From the NCBI GenBank assembly GCA_902515625.1, contig CABXVD010000003.1, forward strand, positions 1-61,128: DNA of 61,128 nt, written 5' to 3'. Of the stretch, positions 26,267 to 34,938 are shown one piece after another. A model generated the notes under the pieces. That model saw only the letters and a list, made by a program, of their open reading frames with translations, had not been told where the DNA came from and did not search any database. The DNA comes from an uncultured Pelagibacteraceae bacterium (GTDB taxonomy: Bacteria; Pseudomonadota; Alphaproteobacteria; Pelagibacterales; Pelagibacteraceae). The translations under genes and the position numbers were made by a program. How positions within the stretch are numbered: position 1 is the first letter of the stretch; the number at the start of each line of letters is the position of its first letter.

Positions 26267-27170
26267 AATCAAAACTTCAGAGCCAAAAGTTATTTGGAAT
26301 AGTAAATGCAAATTAGGTGAAGGAACATTGTGGGTTAAAGAGCATAATTCAATCTATTTTGTTGATATAAAAAAAAAGAAAATCTGTATTTTAAATATTA
26401 AAAATAATAAAAAAAAACAGATTCAAGTAAATAAAGAGATTGGTTTTTTATCTTATATTAAAAAAAATATATTTATATTGGGATTACAAGGAGAAATTAG
26501 AATTCAAAATCTCAAATCTAAAAAAATTATTAAATCAATATTAATCGAACCAAATATTAAGTTAAATAGAACCAATGATGGTAAAACTGATCCAGATGGA
26601 AATCTATGGTTTGGCACTATGGATAACTTAGAAAGAAAAATTGAAAAAGGATCACTCTATAAATTAGATAAAAATTTATTACTAACTAAAGTTGATAAAA
26701 ATTATAGAATAACAAATGGACCAGCTTTCATTGATCAGTTTAATTTTTACCATACCGATAGTTCTAAAAAAAAAATTTATAAAATTAAAATTAATAAAAA
26801 TAATAAAATTATACACAAAAAAATTTTTAAAACCTTTTCTGGTAAAGAAGGAGTTCCAGATGGAATGACTTTAGATAATAAAAAAAATCTATGGGTAGCT
26901 CATTATCATGGAGCATGTATTTCAGTATTTAATAATAAGGCAAAGTTAATCCATAGAATTCAATTTCCTGCAAAAAATATTACAAATTGTACATTTGGTG
27001 GTCCAAAAAATAATGAACTTTTTGTAACTTCAGCGACAAAGGGTATGAACACTGCAGAATTGCGAAAATATAGATACTCTGGAGCTTTATTTAGTGTAAA
27101 AACTAACTCTAAAGGAATTTTACAAAAAAAATTTGTTTTAATTAATGAAAAAAAGAGATCTTTATTATGA
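26259..27170 (+). CDS. SMP-30/gluconolactonase family lactonase
   Basis: A roughly 303-residue six-bladed propeller hydrolase. CKLGEGTLW carries the metal Glu, followed by RTNDGKTDPDGNLWFGTMD and GVPDGMTLDNKKNLWVAHYHG with the catalytic Asp. It opens sugar lactones. The ATG within ATGAATAA overlaps the enolase stop by 8 nt and is preferred; an ATG 15 nt upstream is possible. The body is unusually Lys/Asn-rich with many AAA codons. It overlaps ppc by 26 nt. Confidence 0.85.
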   Translation: MNKIKTSEPKVIWNSKCKLGEGTLWVKEHNSIYFVDIKKKKICILNIKNNKKKQIQVNKEIGFLSYIKKNIFILGLQGEIRIQNLKSKKIIKSILIEPNIKLNRTNDGKTDPDGNLWFGTMDNLERKIEKGSLYKLDKNLLLTKVDKNYRITNGPAFIDQFNFYHTDSSKKKIYKIKINKNNKIIHKKIFKTFSGKEGVPDGMTLDNKKNLWVAHYHGACISVFNNKAKLIHRIQFPAKNITNCTFGGPKNNELFVTSATKGMNTAELRKYRYSGALFSVKTNSKGILQKKFVLINEKKRSLL

Positions 27171-29829
27171 GAGAATACCGACAAAGTTACTTAGAGAAGA
27201 TATCAGTTATCTTGGAAATATTCTTGGCGAAGTAATTAAGGAGCAAGAAGGTATAAAGTTTTTCAATTTAGTCGAAAAGGTAAGGAAACTCTCAAAAGCC
27301 AATAAAATAAATCTTAAAAATAAAAATTCTTTTAAAAAACTGCTTAAAACAGTAAGAAAAAGCAATTCACGAGATACACTTAGACTTACTAGAGCATTTA
27401 CTCATTTCATCAATTTTATAAATCTAGCTGAGTCAATTGATACTGCGAGAAATTTAGATGAATATGAAACCAAAAGGAAAAATCTAAAATACAATATTTT
27501 CATAGAAGAAATATTTGAAAAACTTTTTAAAAATAAAAAAATATCCAATAACAAAATTTACAATCTTGCTAAAAATTTGGATATAGGGATAGTTTTAACC
27601 GCACATCCAACAGAGGTAAAAAGAAGAACGTTAATACAAAAATATCACAAGATAATTGAAATTTTAGAGCAAAGAGATCTCTATAAATCTAATTCATCTA
27701 AATTAACACAATTAAACAAACAACTATTTGATGAGTTTACAATTATTTGGAATACAGACGATCTTAAAAGATCAAAACCTACTCCATTTGATGAAGCAAG
27801 ATGGGGTTTAGCTATCATAGAAGATAGTTTGTGGGATACTGTTCCAAAAGTTTATAGAAGATTAAACTCTATTTTTTTGAAAAATATGAATAGAGGATTG
27901 CCAAAGAATTTTAATCCAATCCAATTCGGTTCGTGGATGGGTGGAGATAGAGACGGAAATCCTAATGTGACTTCAGAAGTTACTAAAAAAGTAATTTTAT
28001 TATCAAGATGGGAAGCAGCAAAACTATATGAGAAGTCTCTGACAAAAATTATTAGATCTTATTCTATGAAAAAATGTTCAAAAAAAATAAGCTCTAAAGT
28101 TGGAAAAACTTTTGAGCCGTATAGAGTTTTTTTAAGACCCTTAAGAGACAAACTGAGATTAACCCACAGGTCTATAGAACAATATTTTATAAATAAAACT
28201 GCTATAGATAAAAAAATTCTATTAACTTCAACTGAAGAAATTTTGAAGCCTTTGAGAGTTGTAAGAGAGTCATTAGAGCAAAATCAAAATGAAAATGTTG
28301 CAAGTGGAGATTTATTAGACCTTATGAGAAGAGCAAAATGTTTTGGTGTAAATCTTGCAAGAATAGATATTAGGCAAGAGTCTTCTCGACACACACAATT
28401 AATTGCTGAATTTGTTAAAAAGAAATATAATAAAAATTATTTTAAATTCACTGAAGATGAAAAAATTAATTTTTTAAAATCTAAATTAACATCAAATAAA
28501 AACATTATTAATAAATTTAAATTTTCTAATAAAGAAAACAATGAAGTTTGGTCAACCTTAAAAATACTTGCCGATGAACCCTCTGAGTGTTTAGGTGCTT
28601 ATGTAATTTCAATGACAACATCAGTATCAGATATTTTGTCAGTTTCATTTTTACAAAAAGAAGCAAAAATAAAAGATAAATTGAGAGTTGTTCCATTATT
28701 TGAAACATTGGATGATTTGATTAATGCAAAACCTGTGATGGAGAATTTATTTTCGAAAAAATGGTATAGAAAATTAATAAATAATAAACAAGAGGTAATG
28801 ATTGGATATTCTGACTCAAGCAAAGATGCTGGAAAAATTTGTGCTAGCTGGCATCAATATAAAGCTCAAGAACAAATTGTTAAATTAGGGAAAAAATTCA
28901 ACGTAGACGTAACTTTTTTTCATGGAAGAGGAGGTTCACCTGGAAGAGGCGGAGGTCCAATTCAAGCTACTTTAAGATCTCAACCACCCAATTCAGTAAA
29001 TGGAAAGATAAGGATTACTGATCAGGGAGAAGTTATTCAGCAAAAATATGGTTACGAACCTATTGCCGAATATAATTTATGCAGTTACATAGGTGCTGTA
29101 ACTGAGGCAACACTTAATCCACCACCTTCACCTAAGCAAAACTGGAGAGAATTAATTGAAAAAATGTCTGATATTTCTAAAAGTTCGTATAGAAAAAATA
29201 TTAATCAAAGCTCAGAATTTATTAAATATTTTAAAACTGTTACCCCAAGTGCAGCTCTAGGAAAACTATCTATTGGATCGAGACCATCAAAAAGGAAAAA
29301 TATTGATAATATAAAGAGTTTAAGAGCTATACCTTGGGTTTTTGCGTGGACACAAATAAGGTTGATGTTGCCAGCTTGGCTCGGTAGTGCAGAGGCTTTA
29401 AGATACGGGTACATAAAAAAATTTAGAAAAACATTATTTGATATGGAAAAAAATTGGCCTTTTTTCAATTCAATGTTAGATATTCTTGATATGGTAATTA
29501 CTAAAGCTGATCCAGAAATTTCAAAAATTTACGAGGAATATTTAGGAGATAATGCATTAAAAAGAGTTGGAAAAAAACTAAGATTTCAATTTGATGCAAT
29601 AAAAAACTTAAATAAAAAAATTACAACAAAAGAAACTATTATAACACGTAAGCAACTTAGAACTTTAATAACTGTCAGAGCTATATACTCTGAGGTACTA
29701 AATATTATTCAACCAATTGTTATATTTAAACTTAAAAAAAATAAAAAAATGTCTGAAAAAAAATATTTAAACGATGCTCTTTTAACATCAATAGCTGGAA
29801 TATCAGCTGCTATGAAAAATACGGGATAG
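27145..29829 (+). CDS. ppc: Phosphoenolpyruvate carboxylase
   Basis: PPC carboxylates PEP to oxaloacetate to refill the TCA cycle. The 894-residue length is normal. Catalytic motifs are VLTAHPTEVKRR with the essential His, GSWMGGDRDGNPNVT, GYSDSSKDAG and the mobile loop FHGRGGSPGRGGGP. The start lies inside the SMP-30 gene's end, an overlap common in this genome. Placement after the sugar-acid operon may reflect shared transcription without a direct pathway link. Confidence 0.96.
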   Translation: MKKRDLYYERIPTKLLREDISYLGNILGEVIKEQEGIKFFNLVEKVRKLSKANKINLKNKNSFKKLLKTVRKSNSRDTLRLTRAFTHFINFINLAESIDTARNLDEYETKRKNLKYNIFIEEIFEKLFKNKKISNNKIYNLAKNLDIGIVLTAHPTEVKRRTLIQKYHKIIEILEQRDLYKSNSSKLTQLNKQLFDEFTIIWNTDDLKRSKPTPFDEARWGLAIIEDSLWDTVPKVYRRLNSIFLKNMNRGLPKNFNPIQFGSWMGGDRDGNPNVTSEVTKKVILLSRWEAAKLYEKSLTKIIRSYSMKKCSKKISSKVGKTFEPYRVFLRPLRDKLRLTHRSIEQYFINKTAIDKKILLTSTEEILKPLRVVRESLEQNQNENVASGDLLDLMRRAKCFGVNLARIDIRQESSRHTQLIAEFVKKKYNKNYFKFTEDEKINFLKSKLTSNKNIINKFKFSNKENNEVWSTLKILADEPSECLGAYVISMTTSVSDILSVSFLQKEAKIKDKLRVVPLFETLDDLINAKPVMENLFSKKWYRKLINNKQEVMIGYSDSSKDAGKICASWHQYKAQEQIVKLGKKFNVDVTFFHGRGGSPGRGGGPIQATLRSQPPNSVNGKIRITDQGEVIQQKYGYEPIAEYNLCSYIGAVTEATLNPPPSPKQNWRELIEKMSDISKSSYRKNINQSSEFIKYFKTVTPSAALGKLSIGSRPSKRKNIDNIKSLRAIPWVFAWTQIRLMLPAWLGSAEALRYGYIKKFRKTLFDMEKNWPFFNSMLDILDMVITKADPEISKIYEEYLGDNALKRVGKKLRFQFDAIKNLNKKITTKETIITRKQLRTLITVRAIYSEVLNIIQPIVIFKLKKNKKMSEKKYLNDALLTSIAGISAAMKNTG

Positions 29830-30537
29830 ATGTTTGAATATTTAATTGCTTTTGGTGCAGGTCTTATAAGTTTTTTATCACCATGTGTCTTACCACTCAT
29901 CCCTGGTTATGTTTCCTACATTTCAGGTCAATCACTTCAAGAAATAATAGAGTCTAAAAAAACTAACTTTTTTCCTTTAGTTTTATTTTGTTTAGGATTT
30001 TCAACTGTATTTGTACTTTTGGGAGCATCAGCCTCTTTTCTTGGTCAGGCACTCTTGCAAAATTCAGAAATTTTAAGAATTTTTGCAGGTATAATAATTG
30101 TTATATTTTCATTTCAATTACTTGGGATCATAAATATTCCATATCTTAATTTTGAAAAAAGATTCGATGCAAAAGAATCTAGAAATATTTTATTTCCATA
30201 TATAATTGGACTTGCATTTGGTTTTGGATGGACTCCATGTATTGGTCCAATTTTAGGTTCTATTTTGGCATTAGCCTCTATTGAGGAAACATTATCTAGA
30301 GCGATAATATTATTGATATCCTACTCATTAGGCCTTGCTATACCTTTTGTATTATCAGGATATTTAATTCAGAGATTTTTATTATTTTCTAAAAATTTTA
30401 GAAAAAATATAAATTTGATCTCAAAAATAGGTGGAATAACTCTCTTAGTCACAGGAATTTTAATTTTAACCAATCAGTTACAAGCAATTGGCTTCTATAT
30501 AATTAAAGTTTTTCCTTTTATGCAAAATTTCGGCTAA
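29830..30537 (+). CDS. ccdA: Cytochrome c biogenesis protein CcdA
   Basis: A 235-residue membrane protein with six hydrophobic segments and the two redox cysteines in LSPCVLPLIPGY and WTPCIGPILG. CcdA moves reducing equivalents across the membrane for cytochrome c maturation or periplasmic thiol reduction. It starts directly after the ppc stop with no gap. It may serve the c-type cytochrome encoded earlier in the window. Confidence 0.93.
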   Translation: MFEYLIAFGAGLISFLSPCVLPLIPGYVSYISGQSLQEIIESKKTNFFPLVLFCLGFSTVFVLLGASASFLGQALLQNSEILRIFAGIIIVIFSFQLLGIINIPYLNFEKRFDAKESRNILFPYIIGLAFGFGWTPCIGPILGSILALASIEETLSRAIILLISYSLGLAIPFVLSGYLIQRFLLFSKNFRKNINLISKIGGITLLVTGILILTNQLQAIGFYIIKVFPFMQNFG

Positions 30538-30546
30538 AAAGGAAGA

Positions 30547-31134
30547 ATGAAAATCTATCAAATAGACTCAAGTGCCAGAAAAAAAGGTTCAACTTCAAGA
30601 GCATTAGCTAAAAAATTGTTGGATAAAATAAAAAAACCTGGTGACGAAGTCCTTTACAGAGATTTAGATGAGGAGATGCTTTTTGTAAGTGGATTAACAG
30701 AGTCAGGGATGAAAATTGATGAGAAAGATCAAACAGAACACCACAAAAAAATGTTTGAGTTGTCAGATCAATTAGTAAAAGAGCTTAAAGAAAGTGATGT
30801 AATTATTATTTCAGCTCCAATTTATAATTATGGCCCACCAGCAACCTTAAAGGCTTGGACGGATTTAGCTGCTAGAATTGGAGAAACATTTAAATTTAAA
30901 CCGAATGGAAGAAGGGAAGGACTATTAAAAAACAAACATGCTTATTTGGTCATTACTTCTGGTGGTACCAAACTTAATAGTGCTGAAGATTTTTTAACAC
31001 CATGGTTAAAATTTATTTTAAATTTCTTTGGGATAGAAAAAGTAGATGTAATTAGTGCCGATCAAATGGCTTTGGATTATGATAAATCTATTAAAGATGC
31101 AGAAGCTCAAATTGAAAATTTGTTTAAAGATTAA
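30547..31134 (+). CDS. FMN-dependent NADH-azoreductase/quinone reductase-like flavoprotein
   Basis: A 195-residue flavodoxin-like protein of the AcpD/AzoR family. SSARKKGSTSRALA is the FMN phosphate loop, APIYNYGPPATLKAWTDL the active-site segment, and TSGG a later flavin contact. It is a cytoplasmic two-electron quinone or azo reductase. It is slightly shorter and more divergent than E. coli AzoR. It follows ccdA by 9 nt with the same orientation. Confidence 0.85.
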   Translation: MKIYQIDSSARKKGSTSRALAKKLLDKIKKPGDEVLYRDLDEEMLFVSGLTESGMKIDEKDQTEHHKKMFELSDQLVKELKESDVIIISAPIYNYGPPATLKAWTDLAARIGETFKFKPNGRREGLLKNKHAYLVITSGGTKLNSAEDFLTPWLKFILNFFGIEKVDVISADQMALDYDKSIKDAEAQIENLFKD

Positions 31135-31192
31135 AATAAATAAAATTAAAAATTAACTTTAATAGATATTAATTTAATAGTATGAACTCTTT

Positions 31193-31996
31193 GTGAATAA
31201 TTTTGACACAAAAAAATATCCAATATTTGCTAAGTTCTTAAACCAATTAGCTAAAGATCTTACTAGTTTTTATTATTCTAAATTAAATAGGACTTTTAAA
31301 GTTTCCAACAAGTTTAAGGGAAAGGGATACGACCCTGTAACAACATCCGACAAAGCATTTGAAAAATTTATAAGATCTAAAATTAAAAAAAAATTTCCAA
31401 ATCACCAAATTATAGGTGAGGAGTTTGGACACAAAAAATCAAAAAGTGAATTTACATGGGTAATTGATCCAATTGATGGAACAAGATCTTTTGTAATAGG
31501 AAATCCAACTTGGAGTAATCTTATTTCATTAAATTACAAAGGCTATCCAATTTTAGGATTAGCAAATTTTCCAATTTTAAAAAAATATTATTTAAATTAT
31601 ACTGATAAAGCTGCATGTGTAGTAGAAAATGGAAAAAAAAGAAAAATTAAGGTCAATAAAAAAGTAGCTTTTAAAAATGTAAAAGTATCCGCTGCATTTC
31701 ATGGTTCGTTGTCTCTCAATAAACAAAAAAAAATTCCTCAAATTTTAAAATTAATGCAGTTTCCATGCAGTGATGCCTTAAGTTATTCACACTTAGCTGA
31801 AGGAAGACTTGATATTGTAATTCAATGTTCAAATAAAATTTGGGACATTCATCCTTTGATACCTATCATAAAGGCTGCAGGTGGTTACCTTAATACATGG
31901 GATAACAAAGATGCAATAAAAGGTGGAAATATTTTAGTTTCATCAAATAAAGCTATTCATAATAAATTTTTGAAATTATTAAAACCTGTTTCCTAA
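31193..31996 (+). CDS. hisN: Inositol monophosphatase family phosphatase (HisN-like)
   Basis: A 267-residue Mg-dependent phosphatase starting at GTG. Metal motifs are GEEFG and DPIDGTRSFVIGNPTW, with WDIHPLIPIIKAAGG near the end. The DPIDGTRSF variant is common in histidinol-phosphatases of the HisN type, so a role in histidine synthesis is likely, with inositol phosphatase as the alternative. Very AT-rich codons. It is followed by the DUF952 gene. Confidence 0.8.
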   Translation: MNNFDTKKYPIFAKFLNQLAKDLTSFYYSKLNRTFKVSNKFKGKGYDPVTTSDKAFEKFIRSKIKKKFPNHQIIGEEFGHKKSKSEFTWVIDPIDGTRSFVIGNPTWSNLISLNYKGYPILGLANFPILKKYYLNYTDKAACVVENGKKRKIKVNKKVAFKNVKVSAAFHGSLSLNKQKKIPQILKLMQFPCSDALSYSHLAEGRLDIVIQCSNKIWDIHPLIPIIKAAGGYLNTWDNKDAIKGGNILVSSNKAIHNKFLKLLKPVS

Positions 31997-32011
31997 AAAT
32001 TTTTTGTAATA

Positions 32012-32362
32012 ATGAATCTAAAGTATATTTTTAAAATTTTAGATAAAGAAGAGTGGAATAATGCCAAAAAAGATGGAAAATTTTCTGGCTCATCAAAAGA
32101 TATTAACGATGGATACATTCATTTTTCTGAGGAAGAACAAGTTCAGGAAACATTAAAAAAATATTATGACAAGAAAGAAAATTTAATCTTGTTAAAAGTA
32201 CACACATTAAATTTAGAGCATTTAGTATGGGAAAATGCTTCTAATGGAGATATGTACCCCCATTTGTATTCAACTTTAGATATCGTAAATGTTGAAGATG
32301 AATTTGAGCTGATCTTAAACAAAGATGGAACTCATCAGTTACCAGATATTTTTGGAAAATAA
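32012..32362 (+). CDS. DUF952 family protein
   Basis: A 116-residue cytoplasmic protein of the DUF952 type: IFKILDKEEWNNA at the start, DGYIHFSEEEQVQETL, and a C-terminal HLYSTLDIVNV segment. Function is unknown; the fold is related to ADP-ribosyltransferase-like proteins in databases, as I recall. It may be cotranscribed with the HisN-like gene (15 nt gap). It converges with the SMR gene 10 nt away. Confidence 0.82.
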   Translation: MNLKYIFKILDKEEWNNAKKDGKFSGSSKDINDGYIHFSEEEQVQETLKKYYDKKENLILLKVHTLNLEHLVWENASNGDMYPHLYSTLDIVNVEDEFELILNKDGTHQLPDIFGK

Positions 32363-32372
32363 TTATTATTTT

Positions 32373-32708
32373 TTAATCTATTTGTCCTAAATAATTGACC
32401 ATTATTACACCAACAATAATTAGAATTATTCCAATAATTCCATAGATGTTTGGGATTTGATTAAATTTTAAAACAGCAAAAAGAACTACGCCTGTTACTG
32501 TTAATCCACTATAAGTCGAATAAGCAAATCCGACTGGAAGAGCAGACATTGCTTTTGCGATCGAAAACATAGTAATACACATAAATAATATACATAGAAC
32601 AGATGGGGTTAATTTTGAGAAACCATCTGAAATCTTGGCCAAACTATTTGATGCTATTCCAAATATAATTCCATTTGCTAAAAATAAATATCCTAATAAT
32701 GGCTTCAT
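32373..32708 (-). CDS. Small multidrug resistance family transporter (second of pair)
   Basis: A 111-residue four-helix SMR protein with NGIIFGIASNSLAK, MSALPVGFAYSTYSGLTVTGV and a final GIIGIILIIVGVIMVNYLG. The conserved first-helix Glu of EmrE (usually AExxxT) is not at its usual place; there the helix reads IIFGIASN. Paired SMRs exist in which subunits differ in topology. Here the partner SMR lies two genes upstream, with the DUF2798 gene between them and 2-nt spacings. Confidence 0.82.
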   Translation of the reverse strand: MKPLLGYLFLANGIIFGIASNSLAKISDGFSKLTPSVLCILFMCITMFSIAKAMSALPVGFAYSTYSGLTVTGVVLFAVLKFNQIPNIYGIIGIILIIVGVIMVNYLGQID

Positions 32709-32710
32709 AA

Positions 32711-32935
32711 TTACTCTATAGTAATTTTATCAATTAGAGATCTTATCATTGGTGCTATTATAATAGCAGCTATTAGAGCAACAGGAAAAGCAAACATCCA
32801 AGAATAAAACCACCTTCCAAAAAATCCATCTGTTAAACTTGTATTAACAGCTACAACAACACCACTCATAATCAAACTCATACCAAAAGACATTAAAAAA
32901 ATAAAAACAAATTGAGCATACTTTTTTTTAATCAT
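32711..32935 (-). CDS. DUF2798 membrane protein
   Basis: A 74-residue protein with two transmembrane helices. FIFLMSFGMSLIMSGVVVAVNT and FFGRWFYSWMFAFPVALIAA match the DUF2798 duplicate pattern. Function is unknown. It is sandwiched between two SMR genes with 2-nt gaps on each side, so all three are certainly one transcript. It could be an accessory subunit of an SMR complex (inference). Confidence 0.78.
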   Translation of the reverse strand: MIKKKYAQFVFIFLMSFGMSLIMSGVVVAVNTSLTDGFFGRWFYSWMFAFPVALIAAIIIAPMIRSLIDKITIE

Positions 32936-32937
32936 GT

Positions 32938-33270
32938 TTAATTATTTCCTAGCAAGTTTACCATGAGTACCCCAATAATTATAAGTGCCAATCCAATTAA
33001 TGAATATAAATTAGGTACTTGATTAAATCTAATAATACCAACAACAACAGTTGCTATAATAGTCAGTCCTGCAAATGACGCATAAGTTATACCCATTGGT
33101 ATATTTTTCATAACCAAAGAAAGCGCATACATACAGAGGACTATAGTAATTGCTGTAATGATGCTTGGAAAAAGAAGAGTAAAACCCTCAGCACTTTTTG
33201 CAAAACTATTAGAAGTAACACCTAGGAAAACAGCAATACCTAGAAAAAGGTAGGAAGTAGCGAGACTCAT
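32938..33270 (-). CDS. Small multidrug resistance family transporter (first of pair)
   Basis: A 110-residue four-helix SMR protein with LFLGIAVFLGVTSNSFAKSAEGF, IPMGITYASFAGLTIIATVVVG and ALIIIGVLMVNLLG. As in its partner, no membrane Glu is visible in helix 1, unlike EmrE, where that residue binds substrate and protons. This suggests a distinct SMR subtype or a different coupling residue. First gene of a three-gene unit. Confidence 0.82.
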   Translation of the reverse strand: MSLATSYLFLGIAVFLGVTSNSFAKSAEGFTLLFPSIITAITIVLCMYALSLVMKNIPMGITYASFAGLTIIATVVVGIIRFNQVPNLYSLIGLALIIIGVLMVNLLGNN

Positions 33271-33308
33271 TTTATGATTTTAAATGATATCTCGCTAAAT
33301 TTATATAA

Positions 33309-33629
33309 TTATTTAGGTATTGGAGTAGCGCCTGTCTCCAAGCTAGCTATTTTTCCATCTTTATATTTATAAACAGCCATTACAGCTTCAACATTACCAT
33401 CATTAAATGTTACAAAAGCATGATGAACACCTACTTCATCATTTTCGTAAACTATTCTTACTTTATCTTGATTAATGTCACCACTCATAGCCCATTTCAT
33501 TACGTCACTTTTAGTTAAAACATTTCCTGACTTATGCATTGTAAATTTAAAATCATCATGCAAAAGTTCATTCATTGCTGCTTCATCTTTGTTTTTCAAA
33601 GCAGCGCTATATTTTTCTAATATCGACAT
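33309..33629 (-). CDS. SnoaL/NTF2-like small protein
   Basis: A 106-residue cone-fold protein: LEKYSAALKNKDEAAMNELLHDDFKF at the start, then FNDGNVEAVMAVYKYKDGKIAS. NTF2-like proteins bind or isomerise small hydrophobic ligands; the function here is unknown. GGAG precedes the ATG. Last gene in a six-gene run of very small proteins on this strand. Confidence 0.75.
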   Translation of the reverse strand: MSILEKYSAALKNKDEAAMNELLHDDFKFTMHKSGNVLTKSDVMKWAMSGDINQDKVRIVYENDEVGVHHAFVTFNDGNVEAVMAVYKYKDGKIASLETGATPIPK

Positions 33630-33631
33630 TT

Positions 33632-33922
33632 TTATGCTCCTTGTATTATTATCCCATTAGTATTTGCATTAACTAATCGGATTTTTTTTATTGGTTGATA
33701 TTCTTCCGAATTGTACCATTCCAATGCTTTTTCATATGAAGGAAACTTTATTACAACAGTTCTGCTATATTGCCAAGTTCCTTCTATAATTTGGTTTGTA
33801 CCACCTCTAATTATGTAATCACCACCAAATTTTTCTGCAATAGGTTTAACTTTTTCAACATATTCTTTATAATCTTCTGGATTAGTTACCTCTATGTTAA
33901 AAATAGCATAGCCAGCTTGCAT
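33632..33922 (-). CDS. DUF1330 family protein
   Basis: A 96-residue ferredoxin-like (dimeric alpha-beta barrel) protein. YAIFNIEVTNPEDYKEYVEKVKPIAEKFGG, YIIRGG and FPSYEKALEWYNSEEYQPIKKIR match DUF1330 closely. Function is unknown; relatives resemble small-molecule monooxygenases or cyclases. It is 2 nt upstream of the NTF2-like gene and lacks a clear ribosome binding site, so it may rely on coupling to its neighbours. Confidence 0.83.
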   Translation of the reverse strand: MQAGYAIFNIEVTNPEDYKEYVEKVKPIAEKFGGDYIIRGGTNQIIEGTWQYSRTVVIKFPSYEKALEWYNSEEYQPIKKIRLVNANTNGIIIQGA

Positions 33923-33932
33923 TTTTTTTTAT

Positions 33933-34220
33933 TTAAGCATTAAAATCTATAATGTCGTCTGTACACTCAGCAAATTTGTGAGGTTCAAAGAAATCATTCA
34001 TAGGTGTTAATTGTTTGTTGATTGATTCAGTATCGTTACCTTTCCACCAGCAAAACATAGTTAAATTATCACCTGGAGTATTCCAACTCATTTGACACTT
34101 TGCATTTTCTCCTGACATTGATTTAACCATATCCTCCTTAGACATTGAACCAACGACTTCCATCATTTTAGCCTTAGCCTCTTTAGACTTAAATGTATGA
34201 GTTACTATATAGTTTTTCAC
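33933..34220 (-). CDS. Small hypothetical protein, 95 residues
   Basis: Starts at GTG with AAGGAG upstream. YIVTHTFKSKEAKAKMMEVVGSMSKEDMV and MFCWWKGNDTESINKQLTPM suggest a small alpha-beta barrel-type fold (ABM/DUF-like), but I do not recognise a named family. No signal peptide. Part of the small-gene cluster, 19 nt from the next gene. Strong ribosome binding site suggests good expression. Confidence 0.6.
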   Translation of the reverse strand: MKNYIVTHTFKSKEAKAKMMEVVGSMSKEDMVKSMSGENAKCQMSWNTPGDNLTMFCWWKGNDTESINKQLTPMNDFFEPHKFAECTDDIIDFNA

Positions 34221-34239
34221 TTTTTTCTCCTTTTTTAAA

Positions 34240-34530
34240 TTAAAGACTTATTTCTGACATTTCCCAAAGCTGAGCACTTTCTATGCATTCTTCATAAATC
34301 GCTTTTGCAGTAGGATGCTTTCCAGATACAAACTCTTTCATTCCAGGTTCATTATGAACTGAAACTTTAAACAACATACCTGTTTTATCTGGTTTCATTG
34401 CCCCAATAGTTTTTTCTGGATAGGCAACACTTTTTCTTACACCCATACCTTCATCAGATTGCATCCATCCCATGAAAGTTTCCATTTTACCTTCTTTGAA
34501 ATTTACTAATGCTAACATTTCTTTTTCCAT
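34240..34530 (-). CDS. Small hypothetical protein, 96 residues
   Basis: MLALVNFKEGKMETFMGWMQSDEGMGVRK, then KTGMLFKVSVHNEPGMKEFVSG. The alternation of strands and helices resembles a ferredoxin-like small domain. No family recognised. AAGGAG precedes the ATG. It may be a diverged paralogue of the 95-residue gene next to it, judged only by size and layout. Cytoplasmic. Confidence 0.58.
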   Translation of the reverse strand: MEKEMLALVNFKEGKMETFMGWMQSDEGMGVRKSVAYPEKTIGAMKPDKTGMLFKVSVHNEPGMKEFVSGKHPTAKAIYEECIESAQLWEMSEISL

Positions 34531-34549
34531 TTTTTCTCCTTTCGTGAAT

Positions 34550-34927
34550 TTAATATAAAGTCTGCACTACTTTTTTTACTCGTTCTTCACCGTTTGGAAC
34601 AGCTGAGTTTACAAAAGTATGACAAGCCTCTGTTTTTGCTTCATCATATTTTGAACCATAAAACTTATCGACAGCTTTATTAACTCCATCGTCCCATTCC
34701 TTTTCAGGAATTCCTATTTCTAAAGCATATGATTTAAGAACTTTAACAGATGCCATTGATTTTTCTTTCATACTATATTCAAAAGTTTCACCAGATGGTA
34801 AAAAGTAGTTAGCCATATAAATCCCGCTGCATTCCCAAGCTTTAGACTTATCGCTGTCCGACATCCCTGCAATTGCAGTTGATGAAAGAAGAGCACTAAA
34901 TATTAATATTAATGTCGTTTTTCTCAT
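34550..34927 (-). CDS. Exported hypothetical protein, 125 residues
   Basis: Signal peptide MRKTTLILIFSALLSSTAIA, then a helical mature part with two Cys (WECSGIYMANYF and EACHTFVNSAVP) that could form a disulfide in the periplasm. I do not recognise the family. AGGAG lies upstream of the ATG. It is the only clearly exported member of the small-gene cluster. Confidence 0.62.
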   Translation of the reverse strand: MRKTTLILIFSALLSSTAIAGMSDSDKSKAWECSGIYMANYFLPSGETFEYSMKEKSMASVKVLKSYALEIGIPEKEWDDGVNKAVDKFYGSKYDEAKTEACHTFVNSAVPNGEERVKKVVQTLY

Positions 34928-34938
34928 TTTTTTTTCTC

